Position numbers and translations under genes: made by a program | Notes under the pieces: generated by a model | Told to the model about the DNA's origin: nothing | Databases searched by the model: none | What the model saw: the letters and a program-made list of their open reading frames with translations, nothing else | Shown here: piece after piece, positions 17,874 to 26,605 of the stretch | Layout: every line of letters starts with the position of its first letter | Position numbering within the stretch: the first letter of the stretch is position 1 | DNA from: Odoribacter splanchnicus DSM 20712 | GTDB lineage: Bacteria > Bacteroidota > Bacteroidia > Bacteroidales > Marinifilaceae | Direction: 5' to 3' | Assembly (NCBI RefSeq): GCF_000190535.1 | Contig: NC_015160.1 | Span: 2,976,001-3,040,000, forward strand | Length of the DNA: 64,000 bases

Positions 17874-18365
17874 TTATAATATTTCTCTTGCTATCCAAGC
17901 ACAGGCTTCTGCATCCGCCAATGCGTGGTGATGATTTTCCAACTGATAGCCGCAGGTAGCGGCTACGGTGTGCAGTTGATGGTTCTCCAACTCAGGGAAG
18001 GCTTGCCGAGAAGCACAAAGCGTATCATAGAACTCATAATCGGGATAGTCCATTTGATAGACACGAAAGACTGCTTTTAGGCAACTTTCATCAAAGGGCT
18101 TGTTATGCGCTACCAATGGCAGTCCCTTAATCAGAGGCTCTATTTGTTTCCAGACTTCGGGAAATATTGGGGCATCAGTTGTATCATTGCTGCACAAGCC
18201 ATGTACCTGACTGCACCAATAATTATAGTATTCTGGTTCTGGCTTGATGAGAGAGTAAAATGTATCTACAATCTCTTCACCACGTACTATCACGATGCCT
18301 ATCGAACAAACAGATGAACGCTCGTTGTTGGCAGTTTCAAAGTCTATTGCTGCAAAATTCTGCAT
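17874..18365 (-). CDS. Stand-alone DEDDh 3'-5' exonuclease (DnaQ fold)
   Basis: A 163-residue RNase T/DnaQ-like exonuclease. Visible catalytic residues are Asp8 and Glu10 in AIDFETAN, the middle Asp in AHNKPFDESCL, and the final His147/Asp151 in HHALADAEA, so it is a DEDDh type and should be active with two metal ions. It has no polymerase, BRCT or helicase domain, unlike replication exonucleases. It lies 10 bp downstream of the RhuM-Fic gene on the same strand and is surely co-transcribed with it. The neighbouring transposase remnant points to acquisition by transfer. A role in defence or stress is inferred from context only. Confidence 0.9.
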   Translation of the reverse strand: MQNFAAIDFETANNERSSVCSIGIVIVRGEEIVDTFYSLIKPEPEYYNYWCSQVHGLCSNDTTDAPIFPEVWKQIEPLIKGLPLVAHNKPFDESCLKAVFRVYQMDYPDYEFYDTLCASRQAFPELENHQLHTVAATCGYQLENHHHALADAEACAWIAREIL

Positions 18366-18375
18366 AGCCGTTAAT

Positions 18376-19386
18376 TTATTGATTATCTTTGTTTATCAAG
18401 TTTACAACCACTTTCACCATTACATCTTTTTCCTCGGTACGGCTCTCTGCTATCATCAAAGTTAATGCGACAAGTGTGTTGTCAGCAATGCGTTTTCCGC
18501 CATTAGGTGAATAGAGTATGCCGTTTCTGTCTAAAAACCAAAGGAAGAGCATTGCTGCAATTCGCTTGTTTCCATCACTGAAGGAGTGATTCTTCACCAC
18601 AAGATATAACAGCATAGCAGCTTTTTCCTCTACGGAAGGATAGAGTTCCACACCATCGAAGGTCTGGTAAATCTGCCCAACACTGCTTTTGAAGGAATCG
18701 TCTTTTTCATTGGCAAACCATTTGCTGCCGCCAAACTTGTTCTTCAGTTCGTTAATGGCTTGCATGGCTCCTTCGTAAGTAGCATGGAATTTTTCTTCAT
18801 TTGTGGTTCGCTCTATAGATAACTCTTGATAATCATATTTGTCCAATGTGTCAAGGGCGTATGTATAATCAGAAATCACTTCAACCAGATTGACAGCATC
18901 CTCTGACGATAATGTTTCTTGTGCCCTAATTGTTCTGCTTAATACGGCAACCAGTTGTTTTAATTCGGTATAGTGTCGCTCTGATATGGATTTGTTTACG
19001 GCATAACCTTTCACCAAATATTCTTTTAACACCTTATTTGCCCAACGGCGAAAATCGACTCCATTTTTGGACTTTACGCGATAGCCGACTGATATAATTA
19101 CATCCAGGTTGTAGAAATTCACATCATGAGTCTGACTTTTAGCTTCCATTGCACCATGTTGAGTGGTTGTCGCAAATTTTGCGACAACCACTTCTCCTGC
19201 CAGTTCTTCACGAATTGCATTATTGATGTGTTTACGGATGGTTTTTGAATCCCTTCCAAACAATTCTGCCATTTGGTTGGCATTTAACCATACCGTGTCT
19301 TTGTCTATCTCAACGCTCAATTGTGTTTCTCCATCAGCAGAACGATAGATTGCGACTTTATTGTTGTGGCGATATTCCTTTTCCAT
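18376..19386 (-). CDS. RhuM domain-Fic/DOC fusion protein
   Basis: A 336-residue two-domain protein. The N-terminal half is a RhuM-type virulence domain (VWLNANQMAELFGRDSKTI, then DVNFYNLDVIISVGYRV and FRRWANKVLKEY), resembling phage Bro/KilA-type DNA-linked modules. The C-terminal half (about residues 195-325) is a Fic/DOC domain with the core H267-SFSDGNKR-275. This core is closer to Doc (HxFxDANKR) than to classical AMPylating Fic (HPFxxGNGR), because a lysine replaces the second glycine, so phosphotransfer or another nucleotide chemistry is possible. Such genes often sit in type I restriction loci; none is intact here. First gene of a pair with the exonuclease. Confidence 0.92.
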   Translation of the reverse strand: MEKEYRHNNKVAIYRSADGETQLSVEIDKDTVWLNANQMAELFGRDSKTIRKHINNAIREELAGEVVVAKFATTTQHGAMEAKSQTHDVNFYNLDVIISVGYRVKSKNGVDFRRWANKVLKEYLVKGYAVNKSISERHYTELKQLVAVLSRTIRAQETLSSEDAVNLVEVISDYTYALDTLDKYDYQELSIERTTNEEKFHATYEGAMQAINELKNKFGGSKWFANEKDDSFKSSVGQIYQTFDGVELYPSVEEKAAMLLYLVVKNHSFSDGNKRIAAMLFLWFLDRNGILYSPNGGKRIADNTLVALTLMIAESRTEEKDVMVKVVVNLINKDNQ

Positions 19387-19520
19387 GATAATTTGTAATT
19401 AAGCAGTAAAGTCTTTCATAAAATAACCGAATTTTCATGTAAAACAGAGATGATGGATTTCAATTCTTTTATGATGCCATCGGATATGTCTGCAACATTT
19501 GTTCCAAACGAACGTAACTA

Positions 19521-19535
19521 AAAGTTTACTCTTTT
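19521..19535 (-). repeat. 15-bp inverted repeat flanking accessory islet, right copy
   Basis: AAAGTTTACTCTTTT, the exact complement of 17071-17085. It overlaps the stop codon of the adjacent glycosyltransferase, as if the islet had inserted right behind that gene. Confidence 0.45.
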
Positions 19536-20574
19536 ATTTATAGAAATTCCGCACGAACATGCCTTTCACCGGTCTTTTCAATATCAAAGCTGCAAAAACG
19601 GCATGAATGAAACCTATTCCATAGGCAAATAACTGAATAAAAGCAGCCACAATCGACAAAAACGCGACCTTTATCCTTTTATTCAACCGCCAAGAATCGA
19701 TAAAAAAGACAAATATTAATAAGAGCAAAGGAAGCAGGCAATACCAAGAAAAAAATATCCCTCCCAACAAGCACAACAAACAACCGATAACAAAACAAGC
19801 CGGCAGGAAATGCACCAATTTCAAAGAATGGGGGTGTAAAAGGTACAGATTGATCCGGGCCATACCCGAATTATACACCTGCTTGAAAAACTTTCGGAAA
19901 GAGGTGCGGCGTTTATGAAAAACATAGGCCTCGGGCAACAGACAGGTTTTAAATCCGGCAGCCATGATGCGGATACTCATATCGATATCCTCCCCAAAAC
20001 GCAGACCGGAGAATCCCCCGGTAGCTTTCAGCACCTCCTGGGAAAAACCCATGTTAAAACTCCGGGGATGAAATTTTTCCATCGACTGTTTTTGTCCCCG
20101 TATCCCTCCCGTAGTAAAAAAGGAGGTCATCGAATAATTAATGGCTTTTTGTATATTCGTAAAAGAATCGTGTGCCCGGTCGGGTCCTCCGAAAGCATCT
20201 ACACCGGCCTCCTGGCAAGCTTGCCGTACCACCTGAGTATATTGCCGGGGAATAATACAATCCGAATCGAGAAAGACCACATATTTCCCTTCGGCTCTTT
20301 CGGCACCATAATTCCGGCTCAGGCCAGGTCCGCTATTTTCTTTAAAAAAATACTTGATATCGATAGCAGACTTATACTGCTCCACGATCCGGTCACAACG
20401 TACTGTCGAACCATCTTCGACAATAATGATTTCAAAATCACGGTTATCCTGAGCTGCCAGACTTTCCAACAATTCCTGAACCTCTTGCGGACGATTATAT
20501 ACGGGTACGATCAATGACAAATAAGGCATAAATCCAATTCCTAATTTTTCCAAAGGTAAAGAATATTTTTTCAT
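19534..20574 (-). CDS. Glycosyltransferase family 2 with C-terminal membrane segments
   Basis: A 346-residue inverting GT-A transferase that adds a sugar to a lipid-linked or surface glycan at the inner membrane. The GT2 core starts at LSLIVPVYNRPQEV. It has the nucleotide-binding EDGST, the metal-binding DSD (FLDSDCIIP) and the acceptor-site ED in RFGEDIDMS. Three or four hydrophobic segments follow in the last 110 residues. The ATG at 20574 gives 15 extra residues (MKKYSLPLEKLGIGF); the ATG at 20529 (MPYLSLIVPVYN) is an equally good start. It is divergent from the next gene and opens the glycan cluster. Sugar specificity is unknown. Confidence 0.88.
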   Translation of the reverse strand: MKKYSLPLEKLGIGFMPYLSLIVPVYNRPQEVQELLESLAAQDNRDFEIIIVEDGSTVRCDRIVEQYKSAIDIKYFFKENSGPGLSRNYGAERAEGKYVVFLDSDCIIPRQYTQVVRQACQEAGVDAFGGPDRAHDSFTNIQKAINYSMTSFFTTGGIRGQKQSMEKFHPRSFNMGFSQEVLKATGGFSGLRFGEDIDMSIRIMAAGFKTCLLPEAYVFHKRRTSFRKFFKQVYNSGMARINLYLLHPHSLKLVHFLPACFVIGCLLCLLGGIFFSWYCLLPLLLLIFVFFIDSWRLNKRIKVAFLSIVAAFIQLFAYGIGFIHAVFAALILKRPVKGMFVRNFYK

Positions 20575-20628
20575 TTGGAAAATCAGGATTGTAAAGACAA
20601 AGAAATATGATATGTATTATTATTATTT

Positions 20629-20636
20629 TAACTTTG
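20629..20636 (+). promoter_or_regulatory. Bacteroidota -7 element (TAACTTTG)
   Basis: A perfect TAnnTTTG match 25 bp before the ATG at 20661. It lies downstream of the alternative ATG at 20607, so it argues for the later start. Confidence 0.6.
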
Positions 20637-20660
20637 CTACGTCAATATAGAATCGACCCA

Positions 20661-21944
20661 ATGTCTGAATTGAAAAAAGTTTTAATTGTTACTTATTATT
20701 GGCCACCAGCTGGAGGACCGGCTATACAGAGGACTCTGAAATTCGTAAAATACATGAGGTTTTTCGGTTGGGAACCTGTTATATTAACTGTTGAAAACGG
20801 GGAATATCCGGCTATCGATCCTTCACTGATCCAAGAAATTCCGGATAACATACAGGTATATAAAACAAAAGCTTTCCAACCCTTCCAACTTTACCGGATG
20901 TTAACCGGTAAAAAAGGAAATACACATAATAATGCCAATGTTTTTGGCCAAAAGGATAAAACTTTCATTGAACGTTTAGCCAAATGGATACGCCTGAATT
21001 TATTCATTCCCGATGCCCGGATCGGATGGTATGCCTATGCAGTTAAAGCAGCAAAAAAAATCATCGAACAAGAGCACATCGATTTGATTTATTCTTCTTC
21101 TCCTCCACACAGTTTACAGCTTATAGCACAAAAAATAGCTAAACAGAATAAGATTAAATGGGTTGCAGATTTCAGGGATCCCTGGTCTGAATTGGTTCAT
21201 TATCAATCTTACAAACGTACCTGGTTGACAAGAAAAATCGACAGTCATTTTGAAAAATCGGTTTTCCGTTCTGCCGACCGACTTATCGCTGCGGCCAACG
21301 ACTACGCGACATGTATCAAAACACATGTCGACCGGAAAATCGAAGTCATCTATAACGGTTATGATCCGAGTGATTTCCCAAAGCCAAAGTCCAGGAACAC
21401 AGAGGATTTCCTGATCACTTACACGGGGGAACTATCCGAGGACAGAATACCCCATGCTTTATTACGTGCTCTCAGCCGCTTAGAACATTCCAATATAAAA
21501 TTACAATTTATCGGGAATACATGCCCGGAATTGAAACAGGAAATACAGCGGCTGAACCTGGGCAACAAAGTGATACTCAAACCTTATATGCCTCATATTG
21601 CTTCTATTGCAGAATTGCAACAATCCGATCTTTTGTTATTAGTGATCAATCAGGTCGCTAATGGCAAAGGTATTGTCCCCGGTAAAATTTTTGAATATTT
21701 AGGAACCCGTAAACCGATTCTTTGCTTAGGGGATCCCACAGGAGAAGCCGGTGAAATTATCAAAACCACGAATTCCGGGTTTTGTATCGCTCACCACAAT
21801 GAAGAAGAAATTTTCACTTTATTGTCACGTCTTTCCTCAGGTGTTTTACCTGGCTTGAGCTTTCAAACCGAGCAATTCGAACGAAAAAATGAAACCGGAC
21901 AATTATGTGATATTTTCAATACGTTAGTAAATAAGCCATCCTGA
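20661..21944 (+). CDS. Glycosyltransferase family 4-like
   Basis: A retaining GT-B glycosyltransferase of 427 residues for surface polysaccharide assembly. The N-terminal Rossmann domain begins KKVLIVTYYWPPAGGPAIQR with the glycine-rich acceptor loop. The C-terminal donor domain has FLITYTGELSEDR, IQFIGN-like strand and KIFEYLGTRKPILCL with the expected ExxxxG-type glutamate. I choose the ATG at 20661. The upstream in-frame ATG (20607) adds a short hydrophobic stretch but precedes a perfect -7 promoter element, so it should not be in the transcript. It is followed 43 bp later by wecC and is likely co-transcribed. Sugar donor unknown. Confidence 0.87.
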   Translation: MSELKKVLIVTYYWPPAGGPAIQRTLKFVKYMRFFGWEPVILTVENGEYPAIDPSLIQEIPDNIQVYKTKAFQPFQLYRMLTGKKGNTHNNANVFGQKDKTFIERLAKWIRLNLFIPDARIGWYAYAVKAAKKIIEQEHIDLIYSSSPPHSLQLIAQKIAKQNKIKWVADFRDPWSELVHYQSYKRTWLTRKIDSHFEKSVFRSADRLIAAANDYATCIKTHVDRKIEVIYNGYDPSDFPKPKSRNTEDFLITYTGELSEDRIPHALLRALSRLEHSNIKLQFIGNTCPELKQEIQRLNLGNKVILKPYMPHIASIAELQQSDLLLLVINQVANGKGIVPGKIFEYLGTRKPILCLGDPTGEAGEIIKTTNSGFCIAHHNEEEIFTLLSRLSSGVLPGLSFQTEQFERKNETGQLCDIFNTLVNKPS

Positions 21945-21987
21945 ACATATTTTTCATCAATAGAGTAATCGAACAAAAATAGAAATT

Positions 21988-23196
21988 ATGCAGAAGTCAG
22001 TATTGTTTATGGGTCTAGGATATATCGGTCTCCCGACAGCAGCACTCGTCGCCGATGCAGGCCTACAAGTGACCGGAGTCGATATCAATGAAAATGTGGT
22101 CAATAATATCAATAACTGTGACATCAGCAATCAGGAGCCAGGTTTACAGGAAATTGTAGAGAAAAATATCCGGAACGGCCGTTTAAAAGCTTCTCTCACT
22201 CCCAGTCCGAGTGATGTGTTTCTGATCGTAGTTCCGACCCCGTTCAATGAACATCATCAGCCTGACATATCCTATGTCACTGCCGCAACACGTCAGATTA
22301 TCCCCTACTTAAAGAAAGGAGACCTATATATTCTCGAATCGACCTCTCCCGTCGGTACCACTCAAAAAATGGCACAACTGATTTTCAGTGAACGTCCGGA
22401 GTTAGAAGATCAGATCTTTATCGCCTATTGTCCGGAACGCATTCTGCCCGGCAACGCTCTGTACGAACTCAAATACAATGACCGGGTCATCGGTGGTTAT
22501 ACGCCGGAATCGACCCGGCAGGCTATAGCGTTCTATTCCCATTTTGTCAGCGGCTCCTTACATTCCACTAATTCCCCTACAGCAGAAATGTGTAAGTTAG
22601 TGGAAAATTCCTCCCGGGATGTACAGATTGCTTTTGCAAACGAGCTCTCTATTATATGCGACAAAGCAGGGATTAATGTATGGGAATTGATCCAACTGGC
22701 CAACAAACATCCTCGTGTCAATATTCTTCAACCTGGCGCCGGAGTAGGTGGTCACTGTATTGCAGTCGATCCTTATTTCATCACCTCCGATTTTCCTTTA
22801 GAGTCGCAATTGATCGGAAAAGCCCGGGAAATTAATAATTACAAAGCATTCTGGTGTGCAGAAAAAATTAAAAATACGATTCTTACTTACCAGCTTGAAA
22901 ATAAAAGAAAGCCGAAAGTAGCTTTGATGGGACTTGCTTTCAAGGCAGATATCGATGATTTACGGGAAAGTCCGGCAAAATATATCGCAGAAAAAATAGT
23001 GTCTGAATTTCCCGAAGCCTGTCTGATTGTCGAACCTAATATTTCGCAACACCCACAATTTCAATTGTCGGAAACCGGATACGCTTACCGACAGGCCGAT
23101 ATTATCGCTTTTCTGGTTGCTCATAAAGAGTTTAAAACACTTCCTTATGACAACAGTAAGCTTATCCTTGATTTCTGTGGAATATTCAAAAAATAA
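21988..23196 (+). CDS. wecC: UDP-N-acetyl-D-mannosamine dehydrogenase
   Basis: Oxidises UDP-ManNAc to UDP-ManNAcA with two NAD+, in the cytoplasm. It is 402 residues. The N-terminal NAD-binding fold has the glycine motif GLGYIGLPTAALVA, then TPFNEHHQPDISYV, ESTSPVGTT and CPERILPG. The catalytic cysteine is Cys257 in GGHCIAVDPYF, and the C-terminal UDP-binding domain contains GLAFKADIDDLRESP. The WecC assignment rather than UDP-glucose dehydrogenase rests on the adjacent epimerase (gap of 5 bp), which makes the substrate, and on the typical FMGLGYIGLPTA start. The product is a building block for capsule or other surface glycan. Confidence 0.92.
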   Translation: MQKSVLFMGLGYIGLPTAALVADAGLQVTGVDINENVVNNINNCDISNQEPGLQEIVEKNIRNGRLKASLTPSPSDVFLIVVPTPFNEHHQPDISYVTAATRQIIPYLKKGDLYILESTSPVGTTQKMAQLIFSERPELEDQIFIAYCPERILPGNALYELKYNDRVIGGYTPESTRQAIAFYSHFVSGSLHSTNSPTAEMCKLVENSSRDVQIAFANELSIICDKAGINVWELIQLANKHPRVNILQPGAGVGGHCIAVDPYFITSDFPLESQLIGKAREINNYKAFWCAEKIKNTILTYQLENKRKPKVALMGLAFKADIDDLRESPAKYIAEKIVSEFPEACLIVEPNISQHPQFQLSETGYAYRQADIIAFLVAHKEFKTLPYDNSKLILDFCGIFKK

Positions 23197-23201
23197 ATTG
23201 G

Positions 23202-24368
23202 ATGAAAAAAATCTTATTCATTTTCGGAACGCGTCCTGAAGCGATAAAGATGGCGCCATTAATCAAAGAAACCGGGCAAAGCCGTTCGCTCGGAATCGAA
23301 ATCTGTGTAACAGGGCAACACCGGGAAATGTTAGATCAGGTTTTAAAACTTTTCGATATATGTCCTGATTACGATTTGAATATCATGCAACCGGGCCAGG
23401 ATTTATATGATATTACGAGTAGAATTCTTATAAATTTACGGGATATATTGCAGCAGTCCAAGCCGGATCTGGTATTAGTACACGGAGATACGACAACCTC
23501 TATGGCTGCCGCTCTGGCTGCTTTTTATCAACAGATTCCTGTCGGCCACATCGAAGCGGGCCTTCGGACACATCAGCCTTATAATCCCTGGCCGGAAGAA
23601 ATGAACCGGCAGATCACCGGCCGGATTGCCGACTGGCATTTTGCCCCGACACAGAAAGCCCGGGCAAATCTATTGGCAGAAAACTGTCGGCCCGATCACA
23701 TCTTTGTCACCGGCAATACGGTTATCGATGCCCTATTGTGGATTAACCGAAAAATAGAACAGGACAAAACCACACAGGAAAGTTTAAGGGAACAATTCAA
23801 CAAGCTGGAGATTCCATCAGAAAAATTAGAAAACTGGAAACAACAAAAAAGAAGATTAGTACTCATTACAGGGCACAGACGTGAAAACTTCGGTGAGGGT
23901 TTCATGCATATCTGTCAAGCGATCAAACAGCTGGCCAGCCAATATCCTGAAGTAGATTTCGTCTACCCTGTGCATTTGAACCCGAATGTACGCCAGCCGG
24001 TGACTGAAATACTGGGTAATTCTCATTCCACCCCCAATATTTACCTGATTCCCCCTTTAGAATATCTGCCCTTTGTCTTCCTGATGGGAATCGCTTATTT
24101 TTTATTGACCGATAGTGGAGGTATACAGGAAGAAGCTCCCGGTTTAGGAAAACCGGTACTCGTTATGCGTGAAACGACAGAACGCCCTGAAGCCTTGGAA
24201 GCAGGTACAGCCAAACTCACAGGAACCCGTTCCGAAGAGATTATCCGGCTAGCCTCTTCTCTGTTGGACAATCCTGAGGAATACACCCGCATGAGCCAAG
24301 CCGTAAACCCTTACGGAGACGGTAAGGCAGCCAGGTATATCACCGGTATTCTGGAACAGATTTTATAA
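23202..24368 (+). CDS. wecB: UDP-N-acetylglucosamine 2-epimerase (non-hydrolysing)
   Basis: Interconverts UDP-GlcNAc and UDP-ManNAc, feeding WecC. It is 388 residues with a GT-B-like fold. Conserved blocks: IFGTRPEAIKMAPLI, VTGQHREMLDQ, VHGDTTTSMAAALAA, GHIEAGLRT, PEEMNRQI, TGNTVIDAL, TGHRRENFG, and the C-terminal DSGGIQEEAP with VMRETTERPE. These include the catalytic His/Asp/Glu residues of the family. It is directly behind wecC and 12 bp before another glycosyltransferase, in one operon. The pair predicts N-acetylmannosaminuronic acid (or ManNAc) in the surface glycan made by this cluster. Confidence 0.95.
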   Translation: MKKILFIFGTRPEAIKMAPLIKETGQSRSLGIEICVTGQHREMLDQVLKLFDICPDYDLNIMQPGQDLYDITSRILINLRDILQQSKPDLVLVHGDTTTSMAAALAAFYQQIPVGHIEAGLRTHQPYNPWPEEMNRQITGRIADWHFAPTQKARANLLAENCRPDHIFVTGNTVIDALLWINRKIEQDKTTQESLREQFNKLEIPSEKLENWKQQKRRLVLITGHRRENFGEGFMHICQAIKQLASQYPEVDFVYPVHLNPNVRQPVTEILGNSHSTPNIYLIPPLEYLPFVFLMGIAYFLLTDSGGIQEEAPGLGKPVLVMRETTERPEALEAGTAKLTGTRSEEIIRLASSLLDNPEEYTRMSQAVNPYGDGKAARYITGILEQIL

Positions 24369-24380
24369 ATTCTAATCCCT

Positions 24381-25577
24381 ATGCCCGGAATGAAACAACT
24401 CATTTTTTTCACTGAAAGTTTTCCATACGGAAAAGGAGAAAGCTTTATAGAAAATGAAATCGAATATTTATCACGGGAATTCGACCGGATTTACATTCTG
24501 CCCAAAACCAGTTCCACCCAGGAGCAACGTTCTCTACCTGCAAATTGTATCGTTTTCCCTCCGATATTCCGAAGTTCGGGGGAACTTGTATTCAAAGGAT
24601 TATTTTGTTTCAGTCCACTCTTTTATTTTTTCAAAAAATTGATATCGGAAAAAGCCTATACTTCTCTGTATAAATTCAAAAAGTATATCGCTACCGCCAT
24701 TACCTGCCGGTGTATCCTTGCCGATAAAAACTTCAAACGGCTAAACCGGCAGTCCACGGAAAGTACTGTCTATTTTTATTGGGGCATCGGTATGGCCTAC
24801 ATCCTGCCTTTCATCCACAATAAAGACAAAAAAATAGTCCGTTTTCACAGAACTGATTTATATGCGGATTTACGTCCACATCAATATATCCCTTTCAGAA
24901 AGGAAGTATTCGAAAGCCTGAATAAGGCTGTTTTCATCTCCAAACAAGGTTTGGAATATGCGAAAAAGAATTTTGGACAATATAAATTCAGTGCCTATTG
25001 CAGTTATTTAGGTACTAAAGACCATGGGATTTCCAAAATAAAAAACGAGGATGGAGTTATTCATATCCTCAGTTGTTCTAATGTTGTCCCGGTAAAACGG
25101 GTTTCTTTGATCCTAAAATCCTTACTTTTGATTCCTGACCGTCCTATTCAATGGACACACATCGGAGGAGGAAAAGGATTCAATGCTTTACAACAACAGC
25201 TCCAACAACTACCAGCCAATCTGACCGTACACCTGACAGGAGCTATTACAAATCGGGAAGTGATCGGACATTATCTTCACCATCCAGTAGATATATTTGT
25301 CAATGTCAGTGCCAGTGAAGGTCTTCCCGTCAGTATTATGGAAGCCATTTCATTCAATATCCCTGTTATAGCGACTAATGTAGGAGGAACGAACGAAATC
25401 GTGACTTCCGAATCAGGAGTATTACTTGATCCTCACTTTTCCGCTCAGGAATTGGCCGACCAGATTGTCCGGGTATATGAACATAAAGACCGTTTCCATC
25501 CTCGCCGGTTATGGGAAGAAAAATTTAACGCGGGAAAAAATTATCCCCGATTTATCAGTCAGATATTGAATGATTAA
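24381..25577 (+). CDS. Glycosyltransferase family 4-like
   Basis: A 398-residue GT-B transferase, last gene of the forward wec unit. The N-terminal domain starts MKQLIFFTESFPYGKGESFI (the ATG at 24390 is an alternative start three residues in). The C-terminal donor-binding domain shows SCSNVVPVKRV, HIGGGKG, NVSASEGLPVSIMEA and IATNVGGTNEIV, which is the retaining GT4 signature with the glutamate pair ExxxxxxME. No membrane helix is evident except an N-terminal amphipathic part. It converges on the minus-strand GT2 gene, 8 bp apart. Acceptor and donor are unknown. Confidence 0.87.
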   Translation: MPGMKQLIFFTESFPYGKGESFIENEIEYLSREFDRIYILPKTSSTQEQRSLPANCIVFPPIFRSSGELVFKGLFCFSPLFYFFKKLISEKAYTSLYKFKKYIATAITCRCILADKNFKRLNRQSTESTVYFYWGIGMAYILPFIHNKDKKIVRFHRTDLYADLRPHQYIPFRKEVFESLNKAVFISKQGLEYAKKNFGQYKFSAYCSYLGTKDHGISKIKNEDGVIHILSCSNVVPVKRVSLILKSLLLIPDRPIQWTHIGGGKGFNALQQQLQQLPANLTVHLTGAITNREVIGHYLHHPVDIFVNVSASEGLPVSIMEAISFNIPVIATNVGGTNEIVTSESGVLLDPHFSAQELADQIVRVYEHKDRFHPRRLWEEKFNAGKNYPRFISQILND

Positions 25578-25585
25578 CAGGCTAT

Positions 25586-26605
25586 TCAGGCTTTTAACTT
25601 TTGCATCTTAACCTTTCTTTTGTATTGTATATATGGACGTAGAACGAAGAGGGCTACATAACGGCAACAGACCGGAAAGACAGCCCATGACCATATTTTA
25701 TATTTAAAAGGTAAGGATAATTTCATGGAGATATACTTTTCCTTATCTCTATAATACCAGCTTAACAACGTTTTGAAATCCTCAGCATTCCCAAGCAACA
25801 ATACATCCCATAAGAATTTAATATACCGTTCTCTTATTGATATTTTCAAACACTCCAGGTAATACTCCGACTCAGCATGCTGAATCTCTATCCAATTATA
25901 TATTCGTTTCAATACATCGAGAATCTGATTCATAACAGATAAAGGCAAAACCATCAGGTCTTGATAAGATAAAGAGTTTTTTCTCAAAACATAATAAGAC
26001 AAATATTCCGGAACATAAGTAATCCGTTGATTAGTAGCTCTAAATAATAATTTGACAAAGAACTCTAAATCTTCCATGTAGTGACATCCTTCTGTAAAAG
26101 TAATATGCTCAGCGGAAAGAAATTTACGATCGATGAGCCAACAGTCTGTAGAAACCCGAAACGAACCGACCCTCAACTTCTCCTTCAATACGTCTACCGC
26201 TCCAAAATGGCCGGGATACCTCGTGATGGTATCCCCTCTTTTTTCAATATAACCACAAAAACAGGCTAATTCCCCTCCAGCCACTAATTTATGATACATC
26301 GACTCGAGAAAACGTCTATCCCAAAGATCGTCACTATCCAAAAAAGACACGAAATCACCGGTAGCCTTTTGAAGTCCTAGATTCCGGGCCGAAGATACTC
26401 CTCCATTCTCTTTATAAAAATACTTTATTCGCGCATCTTTGCATTGGTAATCTTTAATAATCTCACGTGTACGATCCGTACTTCCGTCATCGATCAAGAT
26501 CAATTCAAAATCAGAATAGGTTTGATTCAAAACACTTTCGATTGTCTGCGCCAGATAATCAGCAGCATTATATGCAGGTATAATAATTGAAATCATATCA
26601 CTCAT
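25586..26605 (-). CDS. Glycosyltransferase family 2
   Basis: A 339-residue inverting transferase. The GT-A core starts ISIIIPAYNAADYLAQTI and has LIDDGSTDRT and the metal-binding SFLDSDDLW. Its C-terminal part is basic and without strong membrane helices, probably peripheral at the inner membrane. Its start overlaps the end of the upstream GT4 gene by 8 bp, so the two minus-strand genes are translationally coupled. The pair runs against the surrounding plus-strand genes and looks more A/T-rich than them, which suggests it was added to the cluster separately. Confidence 0.88.
   Translation of the reverse strand: MSDMISIIIPAYNAADYLAQTIESVLNQTYSDFELILIDDGSTDRTREIIKDYQCKDARIKYFYKENGGVSSARNLGLQKATGDFVSFLDSDDLWDRRFLESMYHKLVAGGELACFCGYIEKRGDTITRYPGHFGAVDVLKEKLRVGSFRVSTDCWLIDRKFLSAEHITFTEGCHYMEDLEFFVKLLFRATNQRITYVPEYLSYYVLRKNSLSYQDLMVLPLSVMNQILDVLKRIYNWIEIQHAESEYYLECLKISIRERYIKFLWDVLLLGNAEDFKTLLSWYYRDKEKYISMKLSLPFKYKIWSWAVFPVCCRYVALFVLRPYIQYKRKVKMQKLKA

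Noticed and set aside
19387..19520. Minus-strand reading of about 33 codons ending KELKSIISVLHENSVIL upstream of the RhuM-Fic gene
   Set aside because: It has protein-like composition and might be the tail of a lost gene such as a restriction subunit, but it is too short and has no start codon, so no gene is called.
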